Source of the DNA: Exiguobacterium acetylicum
GTDB taxonomy: Bacteria; Bacillota; Bacilli; Exiguobacteriales; Exiguobacteriaceae
Assembly: GCF_019890935.1 (NCBI RefSeq)
Contig: NZ_CP082334.1
Location: forward strand, 1-64,000
Length of the DNA stretch: 64,000 bases
Direction: 5' to 3'
Shown piece after piece: positions 35,827-44,134 of the stretch. The first letter of the stretch is position 1. Each line of letters opens with the position of its first letter. The position numbers and the translations under genes were made by a program. The notes beneath the pieces were generated by a model. That model saw nothing but the letters and a program-made list of their open reading frames with translations, was not told where the DNA came from and made no database searches.

Positions 35827-37731
35827 ATGGCTAATGGAGATTTAGCATCCAAACTGGAGGAATTTCAAGACTTACTGAGCATCAGTGATTTAGTGAGAGA
35901 TGCGCTTCGTTCTATTGGTTGGCTTCTCGTTAGAGGTCTCTCCTTCATCATCGATGGTCTTGAACAGATTACAGACGACATCCTCCTCATAAAATCATTC
36001 TTTAATAATCCTCAAGTGGTTGAATTCGTTCAGACGATTCAACCTTTTTTATATGTCATTTTAGCCGGGAGCTTTTTATTCACCGGTTACTTGATGATTT
36101 TTCAGAAAAAATTTGATCGAGAAGGGTTTCTCATCAATCTGTTTATCACTTTGTTAGTTTTAGGGTTGTTATCTCCGACAATGATAAAGACAAGTGAGTT
36201 CACAGACAAAGCCATTACAAGCATCAATCAAGATGGAGTATATGAAAATCGGGATCATACTCTATCACAATCAGTGCTCCAAAAAAATGTACATGATTTA
36301 GTCGAATACGATAAAACTGCTTTCAAAGATACAAAAATTAAAATTCCAAACTCTATTCCAGCAAGCCAAATCAAGAATATAGACATCAATGATGTATTTG
36401 ATAGCGATGAGTATCGATTGAGTAAAGAAGGTGAAGATATTTCTCAGAACATACTTGCTTGGAATGGGAAAGAAATGACCGAAACCGAGTTAGACCAGAG
36501 CGGTGTTGAATGGAACAACCAGTACTACTATCGGTATCATCCGAACTGGCTGACGATCCTTGTCACGCTTGGCGTGATGGGCTTCACTCTTTTCTCGATT
36601 GCCTACAAGCTGGCTCGACTTTCGTTCGAGTTGGCTTTTAATTATGTTTTAGCGATTTTAGTCGCCCCTGCTGACTTACACAGCGGACAAAAGACGAAGA
36701 AGGTCATTCAAAGCATCCTGAATACGTTCCTCGTCATTATCTTGATTTTCGTCTCAATTAAGCTCTACACAATTGGGACGGCTTATCTTGCTGATACACT
36801 CGATGGTCTTGCCTATTTGATCGCATTGATTGCTTTCTCTGCTGCCTTGATTGATGGACCGAACATGGTCGAACGCCTCTTCGGGATCGATGCGGGTCTG
36901 AAACGCGGGTGGGGTGTCGCACTTGGTGCGTATGCTGTCGGGAAAGGAACGGCAAAAGTAGGGGCTCGTGTCGCTGGACAGACGATGAAGAGGACATCAC
37001 GCCCTACTACTCCATCCGCCTCAGAAGCTGCTAGTACAAAGTTACCACCGAATCCGCCATCAGGTGGTGGTACACCGACGGGTCGTCCAGATCGTTCGTC
37101 CGATAGTGTGCCAGTTCGTTCGCAAGCACAAGAGCGCACTTCACGATCAATCGGACAAGAGAACCAACGCATTGAATCCACTGATTTATCGACGCACGAC
37201 ACGAATTTGGAGAGTCCGACTGCAACAACATCAAAAGAGTCCATGCCAAGCCGTTCGGACGATGTCTCACCACAATCACCTGCGACTACTCAACCATCAT
37301 CGCAAACGCCTGTTGCACAATCGAAGTTGCCCGATGGATCGATGAAGGAACAACCAACTACTTCACCTGATGCGTTCAATACCTCTGAAACAACTGTCGC
37401 ATCGCAACCTACTTCACCGTCGGAACAACCGATTGGAACACGTGCACCTAATCCATCTTCTATTCACTCAGGATCAACATCTAACACGACACCTAAAGAG
37501 ACAGCACATACTCTACCCTCTTCAGGCGCGAGCAATTCTTCAACTTCTATCACTGAGTCGCAAGAGACATCATCCGGAACACAGCGGCAACGAAAATCGA
37601 TCTATCAAACACTTGAGACGACGACACAAAAAGAACTCAAGCATGTCGAACAAACGCAGACACGTGTGACGTCAGAGTCGTCCCGGATGTACTCGACCGA
37701 TGTCCCGCGGCTAGATCCGAAAAAGGAGTGA
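35827..37731 (+). CDS. VirB6/TrbL-like polytopic channel protein with disordered tail
   Basis: 634 residues. The first 370 contain about six hydrophobic segments (for example PFLYVILAGSFLFTGYLMIF, GFLINLFITLLVLGLLSPTM, VTLGVMGFTLFSIAYKLARL, NTFLVIILIFVSIKLYTIG) with an outer loop of about 110 residues between the second and third. This matches VirB6/TrbL proteins that form the inner part of the DNA channel. Residues 385-600 are a Ser/Thr/Pro/Gln-rich disordered stretch, ending with a short charged helix. GAGAAGGGAGGACCATC precedes the ATG. It stops 4 nt before the next gene. Confidence 0.75.
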   Translation: MANGDLASKLEEFQDLLSISDLVRDALRSIGWLLVRGLSFIIDGLEQITDDILLIKSFFNNPQVVEFVQTIQPFLYVILAGSFLFTGYLMIFQKKFDREGFLINLFITLLVLGLLSPTMIKTSEFTDKAITSINQDGVYENRDHTLSQSVLQKNVHDLVEYDKTAFKDTKIKIPNSIPASQIKNIDINDVFDSDEYRLSKEGEDISQNILAWNGKEMTETELDQSGVEWNNQYYYRYHPNWLTILVTLGVMGFTLFSIAYKLARLSFELAFNYVLAILVAPADLHSGQKTKKVIQSILNTFLVIILIFVSIKLYTIGTAYLADTLDGLAYLIALIAFSAALIDGPNMVERLFGIDAGLKRGWGVALGAYAVGKGTAKVGARVAGQTMKRTSRPTTPSASEAASTKLPPNPPSGGGTPTGRPDRSSDSVPVRSQAQERTSRSIGQENQRIESTDLSTHDTNLESPTATTSKESMPSRSDDVSPQSPATTQPSSQTPVAQSKLPDGSMKEQPTTSPDAFNTSETTVASQPTSPSEQPIGTRAPNPSSIHSGSTSNTTPKETAHTLPSSGASNSSTSITESQETSSGTQRQRKSIYQTLETTTQKELKHVEQTQTRVTSESSRMYSTDVPRLDPKKE

Positions 37732-37735
37732 GACT

Positions 37736-38047
37736 ATGCAACAGCGCCAGTACCGGATTCCGAACGAAGTCACGACCGAGCTGAAGATCAATAAGATGCT
37801 TTACCTCTATGATTTACTCTTTCTCGTCGCTTTGATCATCGTCCGGTTGATTGCCCTGCCGTTCATCCCGGACGCCTTACATCTTCCATTCACATTCTTC
37901 CTGGTCGCGTTCGGACTCTTCCTCGTCATCCGCCCAACGACGAATCCAGAGAAACGGATGATTCACGTGCTCTATTACGCGCTGATGAAGAAGAAAGACA
38001 CGTATATCGCATTGACAGACGGTAAGGACGGATCGAAAGGAGCGTGA
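37736..38047 (+). CDS. VirB3/PrgI-like small membrane protein (TrsC type)
   Basis: 103 residues. The start RQYRIPNEVTTELKINKMLY is typical of DUF5592/TrsC proteins. Two hydrophobic helices follow (LYDLLFLVALIIVRLIALPF, LPFTFFLVAFGLFLVI), then a basic end with NPEKRMIHVLYYALMKKKDT. These small proteins hold the VirB4 ATPase at the membrane, as VirB3 does. The gene is followed 4 nt later by the first half of the VirB4-like pair. GAAAAAGGAGTGAGACT precedes the ATG. Confidence 0.75.
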   Translation: MQQRQYRIPNEVTTELKINKMLYLYDLLFLVALIIVRLIALPFIPDALHLPFTFFLVAFGLFLVIRPTTNPEKRMIHVLYYALMKKKDTYIALTDGKDGSKGA

Positions 38048-38051
38048 TGGC

Positions 38052-38687
38052 ATGAGTTTATCGGAAGAGAAACGATCTAAAACAATTCCGACGACAGACA
38101 TTACTTGGCTCGATGAGATGCAATTGACGACACCTCCAACACGGAAGGAAAAACGCATCCGGATCCCGCCTTCTGTCGCCTCTCTGCTACCAATCATTGA
38201 TGCCACGGCGCTCGATGGGTTCGAGATGCAGGACGGGACGTTCTGCGACATCATTCAGCTGACTTCAAAGGATATCTATGGGTTGTCCGAGACGGAGAAG
38301 GACCATGACATCTTCTCCCTCGCCTATCTGTTGCAGGCGTACGTCCATCCGTTGAAGGTGATTCCGCTCAATACACCGCTTAATTTGGAGAAACAGAAAC
38401 AGCGGATCGAACGACAGCTTCGGCAAAATCAAAACGCCGCCTATCATCCGTTTTTGCAAAAGAAGAAGCAAGAATTGATCTACCTCGAGGAGCATCGCAC
38501 CAATCGCGATTATCTCCTCTTTTTTTATGCCCCGGATGAGGCAATGTTGCGGGAACGGAAGCATCAATTGACGAAACTGCTTCGACGCAGCAACCCGATG
38601 GTCGAAATGACGCTCGAGCAGAAAATCAATGTGTTGTTCCAGCTACACAACCCGAATACAAAACCGACCCAGGACGGAAAGGAGTGA
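38052..38687 (+). CDS. TrsD-like VirB4 N-terminal partner protein
   Basis: 211 residues, soluble. The middle (MQDGTFCDIIQLTSKDIYGL, LAYLLQAYVHPLKVIPLNTP, RDYLLFFYAPDEAMLRERKH) resembles the N-terminal domain of VirB4-type ATPases, which in this group is encoded separately as TrsD and followed by TrsE. No Walker motifs, as expected. It likely pairs with the ATPase that starts 7 nt downstream. GATCGAAAGGAGCGTGATGGC precedes the ATG. Confidence 0.7.
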   Translation: MSLSEEKRSKTIPTTDITWLDEMQLTTPPTRKEKRIRIPPSVASLLPIIDATALDGFEMQDGTFCDIIQLTSKDIYGLSETEKDHDIFSLAYLLQAYVHPLKVIPLNTPLNLEKQKQRIERQLRQNQNAAYHPFLQKKKQELIYLEEHRTNRDYLLFFYAPDEAMLRERKHQLTKLLRRSNPMVEMTLEQKINVLFQLHNPNTKPTQDGKE

Positions 38688-38694
38688 TGGTGTC

Positions 38695-40638
38695 ATGTGG
38701 CGTACACGTTTTTTACGAAAGCAAGACCCGGAAACAATCAAACAACAAGACGGCTACAATCCGACATTCGTCCAAGCGATTCAACCGCAAGGCGGACTCC
38801 GCTTCGAGCCGAACTATGTACGGACCGGCGACGGTTATCTTGCCTGCCTCCATGTCTATAAGTATCAATCGACCGTCTACGATTTCTGGCTCGAACCGAT
38901 CCTCAACCTCCCCGGCGTCCTGACGACGCTCGACATCGGGACGGCGGACAAACGGGAGATGATCCGGACCATCAACAAATCGATGGCCGAGCAGAATACG
39001 CGCTTCGAAAATGCGAAAGATAATGTCGACCGGATTGATGCGCGGGAGACGTGTAAGGAATTGAACGAACTCTACGAACAGATCACGCAAGGTGAGACGA
39101 TGAAGTATCTGCATCTCCGTCTCTACGTTAAAGCGAAGACAGTCGACACACTCGAACGCCAAGTCCAGGACGTGATGGAGGAACTGGAGGCACGGAACTT
39201 CCGCGCAACTGTCTTCCTGAACGAACAGGAATGGGAATGGCAGAGCCTGTTCCTCAGCTACGAGCAACAACAAAAACTACCGAACCGACGTCGCGGGAAA
39301 GAGATTCCGTCGCTCTCAATCGCGGGCGGTTATCCATTCCACTTCACGGCGCTACAGGATCCGACCGGGACCTATTACGGGACGACCGATACGAACGGGA
39401 GCGTCATCTTCGACTTGTTCCATAAGGACAAGCAACGGAAGTTCTACAACGCCTTGATGATCGGCAAGATGGGCTCCGGGAAATCGACCTTGCTCAAGAA
39501 GACGGTCCTCGATCAAGCCATTAAAGGCAATCACGTCCGCATCTTAGACGTGACGGGTGAGTTCTCCGACCTCGTCCGACAACTAGGCGGGAAGGAGATT
39601 GCGCTCGATGGTTCCGCTGGTCGGATCAATCCGCTCCATGTCTATAAGACGGTGACACATGCCGACGGCTCGGCGGACGAAGCCCTCTCGTTCATGCAAC
39701 ACCTGTCGAAGATTGCGGTCTTCTATCACTACATCAATCCCGCAGCTACACAAGAAGAAGCGAACGAGTTCGAAATCCTGCTCCGGCAACTCTACCTCGA
39801 GAAAGGGCTCTGGAATGAGGACGGTGACGCGCCAATCACGACGCACCCAGCAAACACCTATCCGGTCTTCTCTGACTTCTTGGCGCTCGTCCGCTCTGAA
39901 TTGTATGCGGACGATTCGCGGACGACGATCCGCGAGACAATCAGTACGAACCGTATCCGCCGTCTTGAGAACATCGAGCTCGCGATCACGAACCTCGTTC
40001 ACAACTACGGCAATATCTTCGACGGGCACTCTTCAATCGAACGATTCGATGAAGAAGCGATCGTCTCATTCCCGCTACGCAACCTGACCAATCTGAAAGA
40101 TGAAATCTTTCAGGCACAGGTCTTCAACCTGATGAACATGCTGTGGGACGGGATGATTCTGAATGGTGCCGGACAACTCCGCAGCTACAACCAGGGCGAG
40201 TTATTAATCGAAGATGCCTTCAAATATCTGATTGTCATCGATGAGGCACATCACCTGATCAATACGCGCGATATCGCCCAACCTGCGATTCTATATCTGC
40301 AACAGTTCATGCGCGAAGCACGGAAATACTTCGGTGGTATCTTCTTCGCTTCCCATTTGATTACGGACTTTGTTCCGACCGGTTCGAAGTCGGAGAATGC
40401 GGAGAACGTCAAAACCTTGTTCCAGCTGACGCAATATAAGTTTATCGGTGAACAGGATGCCGAAAGCATCCCGACGATCCAGACCGTCTTCGACGGACAA
40501 TTGACGGAGAGTGAGACACGGTTGATCCCGTCGCTCGAGACAGGACGGATCGTCCTCAGTATCTCCGGTGTGAAGACGCTGATCTTTGATGTTGATGTCT
40601 CACCCGAGGAGCTGACCTTATTCGGAGGTGGTGCCTGA
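38695..40638 (+). CDS. VirB4-like T4SS ATPase (TrsE type)
   Basis: 647 residues from ATG 38695 (GGAAAGGAGTGATGGTGTC upstream). Walker A is GKMGSGKST (about residue 257) and Walker B LIVIDEAHHLI (about 513); the motif FASHLITDFVPT lies near 553. It powers assembly of the channel and is the most conserved T4SS component. It starts 7 nt after the TrsD-like gene. Its stop overlaps the start of the wall hydrolase gene (TGATG), so translation is probably coupled. All functional residues expected are present. Confidence 0.92.
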   Translation: MWRTRFLRKQDPETIKQQDGYNPTFVQAIQPQGGLRFEPNYVRTGDGYLACLHVYKYQSTVYDFWLEPILNLPGVLTTLDIGTADKREMIRTINKSMAEQNTRFENAKDNVDRIDARETCKELNELYEQITQGETMKYLHLRLYVKAKTVDTLERQVQDVMEELEARNFRATVFLNEQEWEWQSLFLSYEQQQKLPNRRRGKEIPSLSIAGGYPFHFTALQDPTGTYYGTTDTNGSVIFDLFHKDKQRKFYNALMIGKMGSGKSTLLKKTVLDQAIKGNHVRILDVTGEFSDLVRQLGGKEIALDGSAGRINPLHVYKTVTHADGSADEALSFMQHLSKIAVFYHYINPAATQEEANEFEILLRQLYLEKGLWNEDGDAPITTHPANTYPVFSDFLALVRSELYADDSRTTIRETISTNRIRRLENIELAITNLVHNYGNIFDGHSSIERFDEEAIVSFPLRNLTNLKDEIFQAQVFNLMNMLWDGMILNGAGQLRSYNQGELLIEDAFKYLIVIDEAHHLINTRDIAQPAILYLQQFMREARKYFGGIFFASHLITDFVPTGSKSENAENVKTLFQLTQYKFIGEQDAESIPTIQTVFDGQLTESETRLIPSLETGRIVLSISGVKTLIFDVDVSPEELTLFGGGA

Positions 40639-41744
40639 TGTGGAGTACGGTCCGGCAGTCGGCACGTGTCGCCGTCCGGATGAAATGGCGACTCCTGACC
40701 TTGAAGTATCGTCTGATTGCTCTCGGAATCGCGCTTCTGCTTCTCCTACTGATCATCATCGTCGCAGGGATTCTCGATACATTGACCGGGATCGAGAATG
40801 AACAGGCGACAGAGACCCCGATCGCTTACTCGGATGCGAGTCTACAAGTCAGTGATGATGTTCTACAATACCGGGAAGCAATTACGCGTGAATTGAAGAA
40901 GGAACAGCTCGAAGGACAGACGAACGTCGTCCTTGCGTTGATGATGCAGGAAAGTGGCGGACGCGGAAACGATCCGATGCAAGCGAGTGAATCGAAGTGT
41001 GGACGGATCGGTTGTATCACCTCACCCGATGAGAGCATTCGTTACGGCGTGAAACACTTCGCATCTGTCTTCCGACAAGCGAACAAGGACGTCAAGCTGA
41101 CGCTCCAGAGTTACAACTTCGGGGGTGGCTTCATTGATTACGTCCAAAAAAACGGGGGACGCTATACGAAACAACTCGCGATCTCCTTTTCCCAGATGAT
41201 GTACCAGCGCGTAAAGAAGAGTGGTATCTATCAATGCCATCGTCCGAGTGCGATCGAGCATCAAGCCTGTTATGGTGACATCGAATATGTCGATGCCGTC
41301 CTTCGTTATCTGACGCCGACGGTACTGGCAGAAGGCAAGACAGGACCAATCAAAGGGAAACTCCATGCTCCGCTCGACATCCCGCTGCAGATGACGTCGG
41401 GGTTCGGATCACGGATTGTTTTCGGAAAGACGGACGTCCATACGGGCATCGATTTTAGTTGTCACGATACGGATACCGTCCACGCCGTCCGCTCCGGTAC
41501 CGTCACCTATAGCGGCTTACGCGGACCCTATGGACAGCTGATTCAGATCAAACAAGGCGACTGGATCACCGCTTACGCCCACCTTTCTGCACGCCAGGTT
41601 AAGGCGGGGCAAAAGATTGAAGCCGGACAAGCGATCGGAATGTGTGGATCGACCGGACGTTCGACCGGGAATCATCTACACATCGAATTTAAGACGAGTG
41701 ATTGGTCCGGTCACATTGATCCGGCACCACTGTTTTCGCTATAA
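40638..41744 (+). CDS. Bifunctional cell-wall hydrolase: lytic transglycosylase plus M23 endopeptidase
   Basis: 368 residues. One membrane helix (about 24-46, LIALGIALLLLLLIIIVAGI). A lysozyme-like transglycosylase domain follows (about 75-210: VVLALMMQESGGRGNDPMQA with the catalytic glutamate, LTLQSYNFGGGFIDYV). The C-terminal M23 peptidase (about 250-365) has metal ligands in HTGIDF and NHLHIEF. It opens peptidoglycan so the conjugation channel can pass. In the related pSK41/pGO1 TrsG protein the second domain is CHAP; here it is M23, so the domains have been swapped. Overlaps the VirB4-like stop by 1 nt. Confidence 0.9.
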   Translation: MWSTVRQSARVAVRMKWRLLTLKYRLIALGIALLLLLLIIIVAGILDTLTGIENEQATETPIAYSDASLQVSDDVLQYREAITRELKKEQLEGQTNVVLALMMQESGGRGNDPMQASESKCGRIGCITSPDESIRYGVKHFASVFRQANKDVKLTLQSYNFGGGFIDYVQKNGGRYTKQLAISFSQMMYQRVKKSGIYQCHRPSAIEHQACYGDIEYVDAVLRYLTPTVLAEGKTGPIKGKLHAPLDIPLQMTSGFGSRIVFGKTDVHTGIDFSCHDTDTVHAVRSGTVTYSGLRGPYGQLIQIKQGDWITAYAHLSARQVKAGQKIEAGQAIGMCGSTGRSTGNHLHIEFKTSDWSGHIDPAPLFSL

Positions 41745-41757
41745 GGAGGGATGAACC

Positions 41758-42315
41758 ATGGCATTGACGAGTCGTCATCTCCTGTGGCTCGTGTCGTTAT
41801 GTTTGCTATTGTCGATCAGTGCCAATGTCTATCAATATCGCTCCATGGCAGCAGATGAATCGCATCGAATCGTCGAGAAAGACGAAAAGCATGTGTTACC
41901 ACAAACGACGGTGTCGGATCCGCCTATCCCGACTAACGAACAAGAGCAAGAACAAAATTCGACCATTTCGAAGAACGCGGAACGCTTCATTACGTTCGCT
42001 TTCACATGGGAGGACGGGACCTATTCCACACGCAAACGACAAGCCAATCAGTATATGTCGGAGTCCATTAAACGGACGTTATTTGCGAGTAGTGGAAGCG
42101 ATAGTAAGTTCACCGCTTCCGTCTCGGACATCGAAGTCTTTCCAAATCGGGACAATCCGGAACATTGTCTCGTCCGTTTCAAACGAACGTTGACGATCGT
42201 CTCAAATGGCTATTCAGAAAAATCCGATGAGTTGGTCGAACTGACGTTTATCCATCAAGGCGGACGTTACATCGTTGATCAGATGAAGAGTCTTCAAACG
42301 TCAGGAGGTGTCTAA
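41758..42315 (+). CDS. VirB8/TcpC-like membrane-anchored protein
   Basis: 185 residues. One N-terminal membrane helix (LLWLVSLCLLLSISANVYQY, about 8-27) and a charged linker lead to an outer domain (about 75-185: FITFAFTWEDGTYSTRKRQA, VSDIEVFPNRDNPEHCLVRF, ELTFIHQGGRYIVDQMKSLQ). The helix plus curved-sheet pattern fits the NTF2-like fold of VirB8/TcpC scaffold proteins. The match is structural and inferred. AAGGAGGGATGAACC precedes the ATG. Confidence 0.6.
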   Translation: MALTSRHLLWLVSLCLLLSISANVYQYRSMAADESHRIVEKDEKHVLPQTTVSDPPIPTNEQEQEQNSTISKNAERFITFAFTWEDGTYSTRKRQANQYMSESIKRTLFASSGSDSKFTASVSDIEVFPNRDNPEHCLVRFKRTLTIVSNGYSEKSDELVELTFIHQGGRYIVDQMKSLQTSGGV

Positions 42316-43155
42316 ATGCATCCAGGAAAACGAAAGACGTTGACCCGTGACTGGTCGCGCTTGTATCTCGGAACGGGACTGTTCTTTTTGATTGGTTTTC
42401 TGTTTTTCGGTTTCTCTTCCCTCTTCTTTGCTGAGGAACAACCGATTAATGCGACACCCATCGGCGAAGAAACACGGCTGACGAATGGACAGACCGTCAC
42501 GCTTCTCGACTGGTCCCATGATGTGCAGAGGAAACAAATGCGCATCCGTCTCCAGTTCGATCAACCTCAAGACTACGCGTCAAAGCTTGTGGCACGAATC
42601 GCATATAAGGAACGACCAACAGATGAGCAACGCGTCCGTGTCGTCTATCAGCAGGACGAGCACTACGTCTTCGAAATCGAAGATGTACCGCGCGACTTTG
42701 ACCAACTAGGACTACGCTTGTATGTCATTAAGCCTGAACAGTCACTCGAAAAATTGATGACTTCAAAGCGAGAAGATGCGCTCGTCGAATCACTCTACAT
42801 GGATCAACGGCGTGTCTTAAAGACGTCACTTTCTAAGCAACAAGCGGATGACTACACGCAACTTTTTCTCGATGACGAGCACCTGCAAAGTCAAAAACGG
42901 ATCAAGAACATGAAGCGTGAACTAACGGAACAAGCTTCCCTCATTCAACAGATCGAACAGGACATCGAGGCAAAACAAGCCACTTTACCTGACCTGACAC
43001 TCGATGAACAAGTCGAACGTGAGGATGAAATCTTCAATCTGAAGCAAGACAAAGAAGATGCACTGATAAGACAAACGGAATTGAAAAAACAACTCACGCA
43101 AGAAGAAAAAAGACAGGATCAGCTACTTGTTAAAGCACGTGAACTGAAATGGTAA
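42316..43155 (+). CDS. Coiled-coil membrane protein of the transfer operon
   Basis: 279 residues. One membrane helix (YLGTGLFFLIGFLFFGFSSL, about 18-37) precedes an outer strand-rich domain (GQTVTLLDWSHDVQRKQMRI, HYVFEIEDVPRDFDQLGLRL) and a long charged coiled coil (about 190-279). GTCAGGAGGTGTCTAA precedes the ATG directly after the previous stop. Last gene of the mating-channel cluster. No family was recognised. The coiled coil suggests a scaffold or contact with another T4SS part. Confidence 0.6.
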   Translation: MHPGKRKTLTRDWSRLYLGTGLFFLIGFLFFGFSSLFFAEEQPINATPIGEETRLTNGQTVTLLDWSHDVQRKQMRIRLQFDQPQDYASKLVARIAYKERPTDEQRVRVVYQQDEHYVFEIEDVPRDFDQLGLRLYVIKPEQSLEKLMTSKREDALVESLYMDQRRVLKTSLSKQQADDYTQLFLDDEHLQSQKRIKNMKRELTEQASLIQQIEQDIEAKQATLPDLTLDEQVEREDEIFNLKQDKEDALIRQTELKKQLTQEEKRQDQLLVKARELKW

Positions 43156-43163
43156 GGTGGCAA

Positions 43164-43252
43164 ACACCGTGCCAAAATGCCGTTTTTAGTGGCACGCGGT
43201 GTGACCTTTTGGCGATTTTGATGATATCAAGGAAACACTAGGCTCCGCCTAG
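43164..43252. other. oriT: Candidate origin of transfer (oriT)
   Basis: Directly after the channel cluster, ACACCGTGCCA (43164-43174) pairs with TGGCACGCGGTGT (43190-43202), with a CG bulge. A second hairpin CTAGGC/GCCTAG follows (43238-43252). The region between the channel genes and the relaxase is where oriT is expected in such plasmids, and a long inverted repeat is the normal relaxase mark. The nick site was not identified. It could instead be a non-T-run terminator of the channel operon. Confidence 0.4.
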
Positions 43253-43374
43253 GCTAGCACGCTGAGTGATAGCAGTTTCCCCTTATGCTCTTTTTCACGA
43301 TTTTAGATCCATTTTGCTTTTTACTGCTTCTGATTTTTGGCTGGAGAACTTGATTGTTCTTCTATCGAGTCCAA

Positions 43375-43400
43375 TAAAAAAACGAGCATCTCGGCTCGTT
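43375..43400 (-). terminator. Terminator of the small oppositely oriented genes
   Basis: ACGAGC/GCTCGT with a 6-nt loop, preceded by A7 on the plus strand, so a T run follows on the minus strand. Lies 15 nt beyond the stop of the 30-aa ORF. Confidence 0.65.
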
Positions 43401-43415
43401 GAATGTGTTCTAGGA

Positions 43416-43508
43416 TTATCTTTTTAACGACTCAAATACTTTCAACATGACATAAAACGAACCAAAACTAAAAGCTAATCCGAACAATGCGAGTACCCAA
43501 ACCGACAT
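43416..43508 (-). CDS. 30-aa single-helix membrane peptide
   Basis: ATG at 43508 with AGGAGGGGATGGAAG before it. The peptide begins MSVWVLALFGLAFSFGSFYV and ends MLKVFESLKR: one hydrophobic helix and a basic end, with a terminator right after the stop. Too short to classify. It is transcribed against the transfer operon, between the oriT candidate and the relaxase genes. A short membrane peptide at this place may be a small regulator or a toxin. Confidence 0.5.
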   Translation of the reverse strand: MSVWVLALFGLAFSFGSFYVMLKVFESLKR

Positions 43509-43577
43509 CTTCCATCCCCTCCTCTCATCCTTATACAGCATTCAGAAGAGTGAGGTTTCAACAAATGGAAAAATTTA

Positions 43578-43745
43578 TTAATTCATACCGATTGATTCTT
43601 TCTTTGCACTAGAAGCGTCACTCATATCAACTGAGACAGATTCACGTGTGCGTGTCTTCGCATACATGGCTTTTAAAAGTTCCACGATCAAGGAGACGCT
43701 CACGGCTTCTCCAAGGGTGTAACTCTGTTCGATGATCGATTGCAT
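43578..43745 (-). CDS. 55-aa small protein opposite to the mobilization genes
   Basis: ATG at 43745 with GAACGGAGGAACTAT before it. MQSIIEQSYTLGEAVSVSLI then VELLKAMYAKTRTRESVSVD: an amphipathic helix followed by a basic and Ser-rich tail. It lies 69 bp upstream of the 30-aa ORF on the same strand, so the two may form one unit ended by the terminator at 43375-43400. No family was recognised. Confidence 0.5.
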   Translation of the reverse strand: MQSIIEQSYTLGEAVSVSLIVELLKAMYAKTRTRESVSVDMSDASSAKKESIGMN

Positions 43746-43882
43746 ATAGTTCCTCCGTTCTTCATATGAGTGGTAGCACCTTTCTCACTTTTAATGACAG
43801 GAGGAACGAGTGAATTGTTCGGAAAACTTTTTATTTTTTTAGAACATTGAGACTCACTTTCGTAATGGAAGGAGGAAGACGA

Positions 43883-44134
43883 ATGGATCTCTTGATTCGT
43901 GACATCGACCCCGTCCTCGTCAAACAACTCGACGAACAGGCGGAGAAACAGATGTGTTCCCGACAAGAATTGTTGAAAGGATTGTTGACGACCTGGTGCG
44001 CGGACGGCGTCCAGTCGACGCAAGTAGCACGCCTCGAACGACAGCTCGAAGCGAATACACTACACCTCAAGCGGAGCGCAACCGAACTCGAACTCTTGAC
44101 TACACTCTTCCGTGAGGTGATGCAGGATGAGTAA
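43883..44134 (+). CDS. RHH-type mobilization accessory protein (MobC-like)
   Basis: 83 residues from ATG 43883, GGAAGGAGGAAGACGA upstream. MDLLIRDIDPVLVKQLDEQ and MCSRQELLKGLLTTW form a strand and two helices as in ribbon-helix-helix proteins. A coiled tail follows (VARLERQLEANTLHLKRSAT). It overlaps the relaxase gene by 8 bp. Small RHH proteins encoded just before a relaxase bind oriT and help load the relaxase. The same protein may regulate this promoter. Confidence 0.75.
   Translation: MDLLIRDIDPVLVKQLDEQAEKQMCSRQELLKGLLTTWCADGVQSTQVARLERQLEANTLHLKRSATELELLTTLFREVMQDE

Noticed and set aside
39583-40029. 148-codon minus-strand frame within the VirB4-like gene
   Set aside because: Lies inside a gene with complete Walker motifs; composition typical of a shadow frame.
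43164-43202. Ordinary intrinsic terminator for the channel operon
   Set aside because: The inverted repeat has no T run and a 15-nt loop, and its place before the relaxase genes suits oriT better, though a terminator role remains possible.
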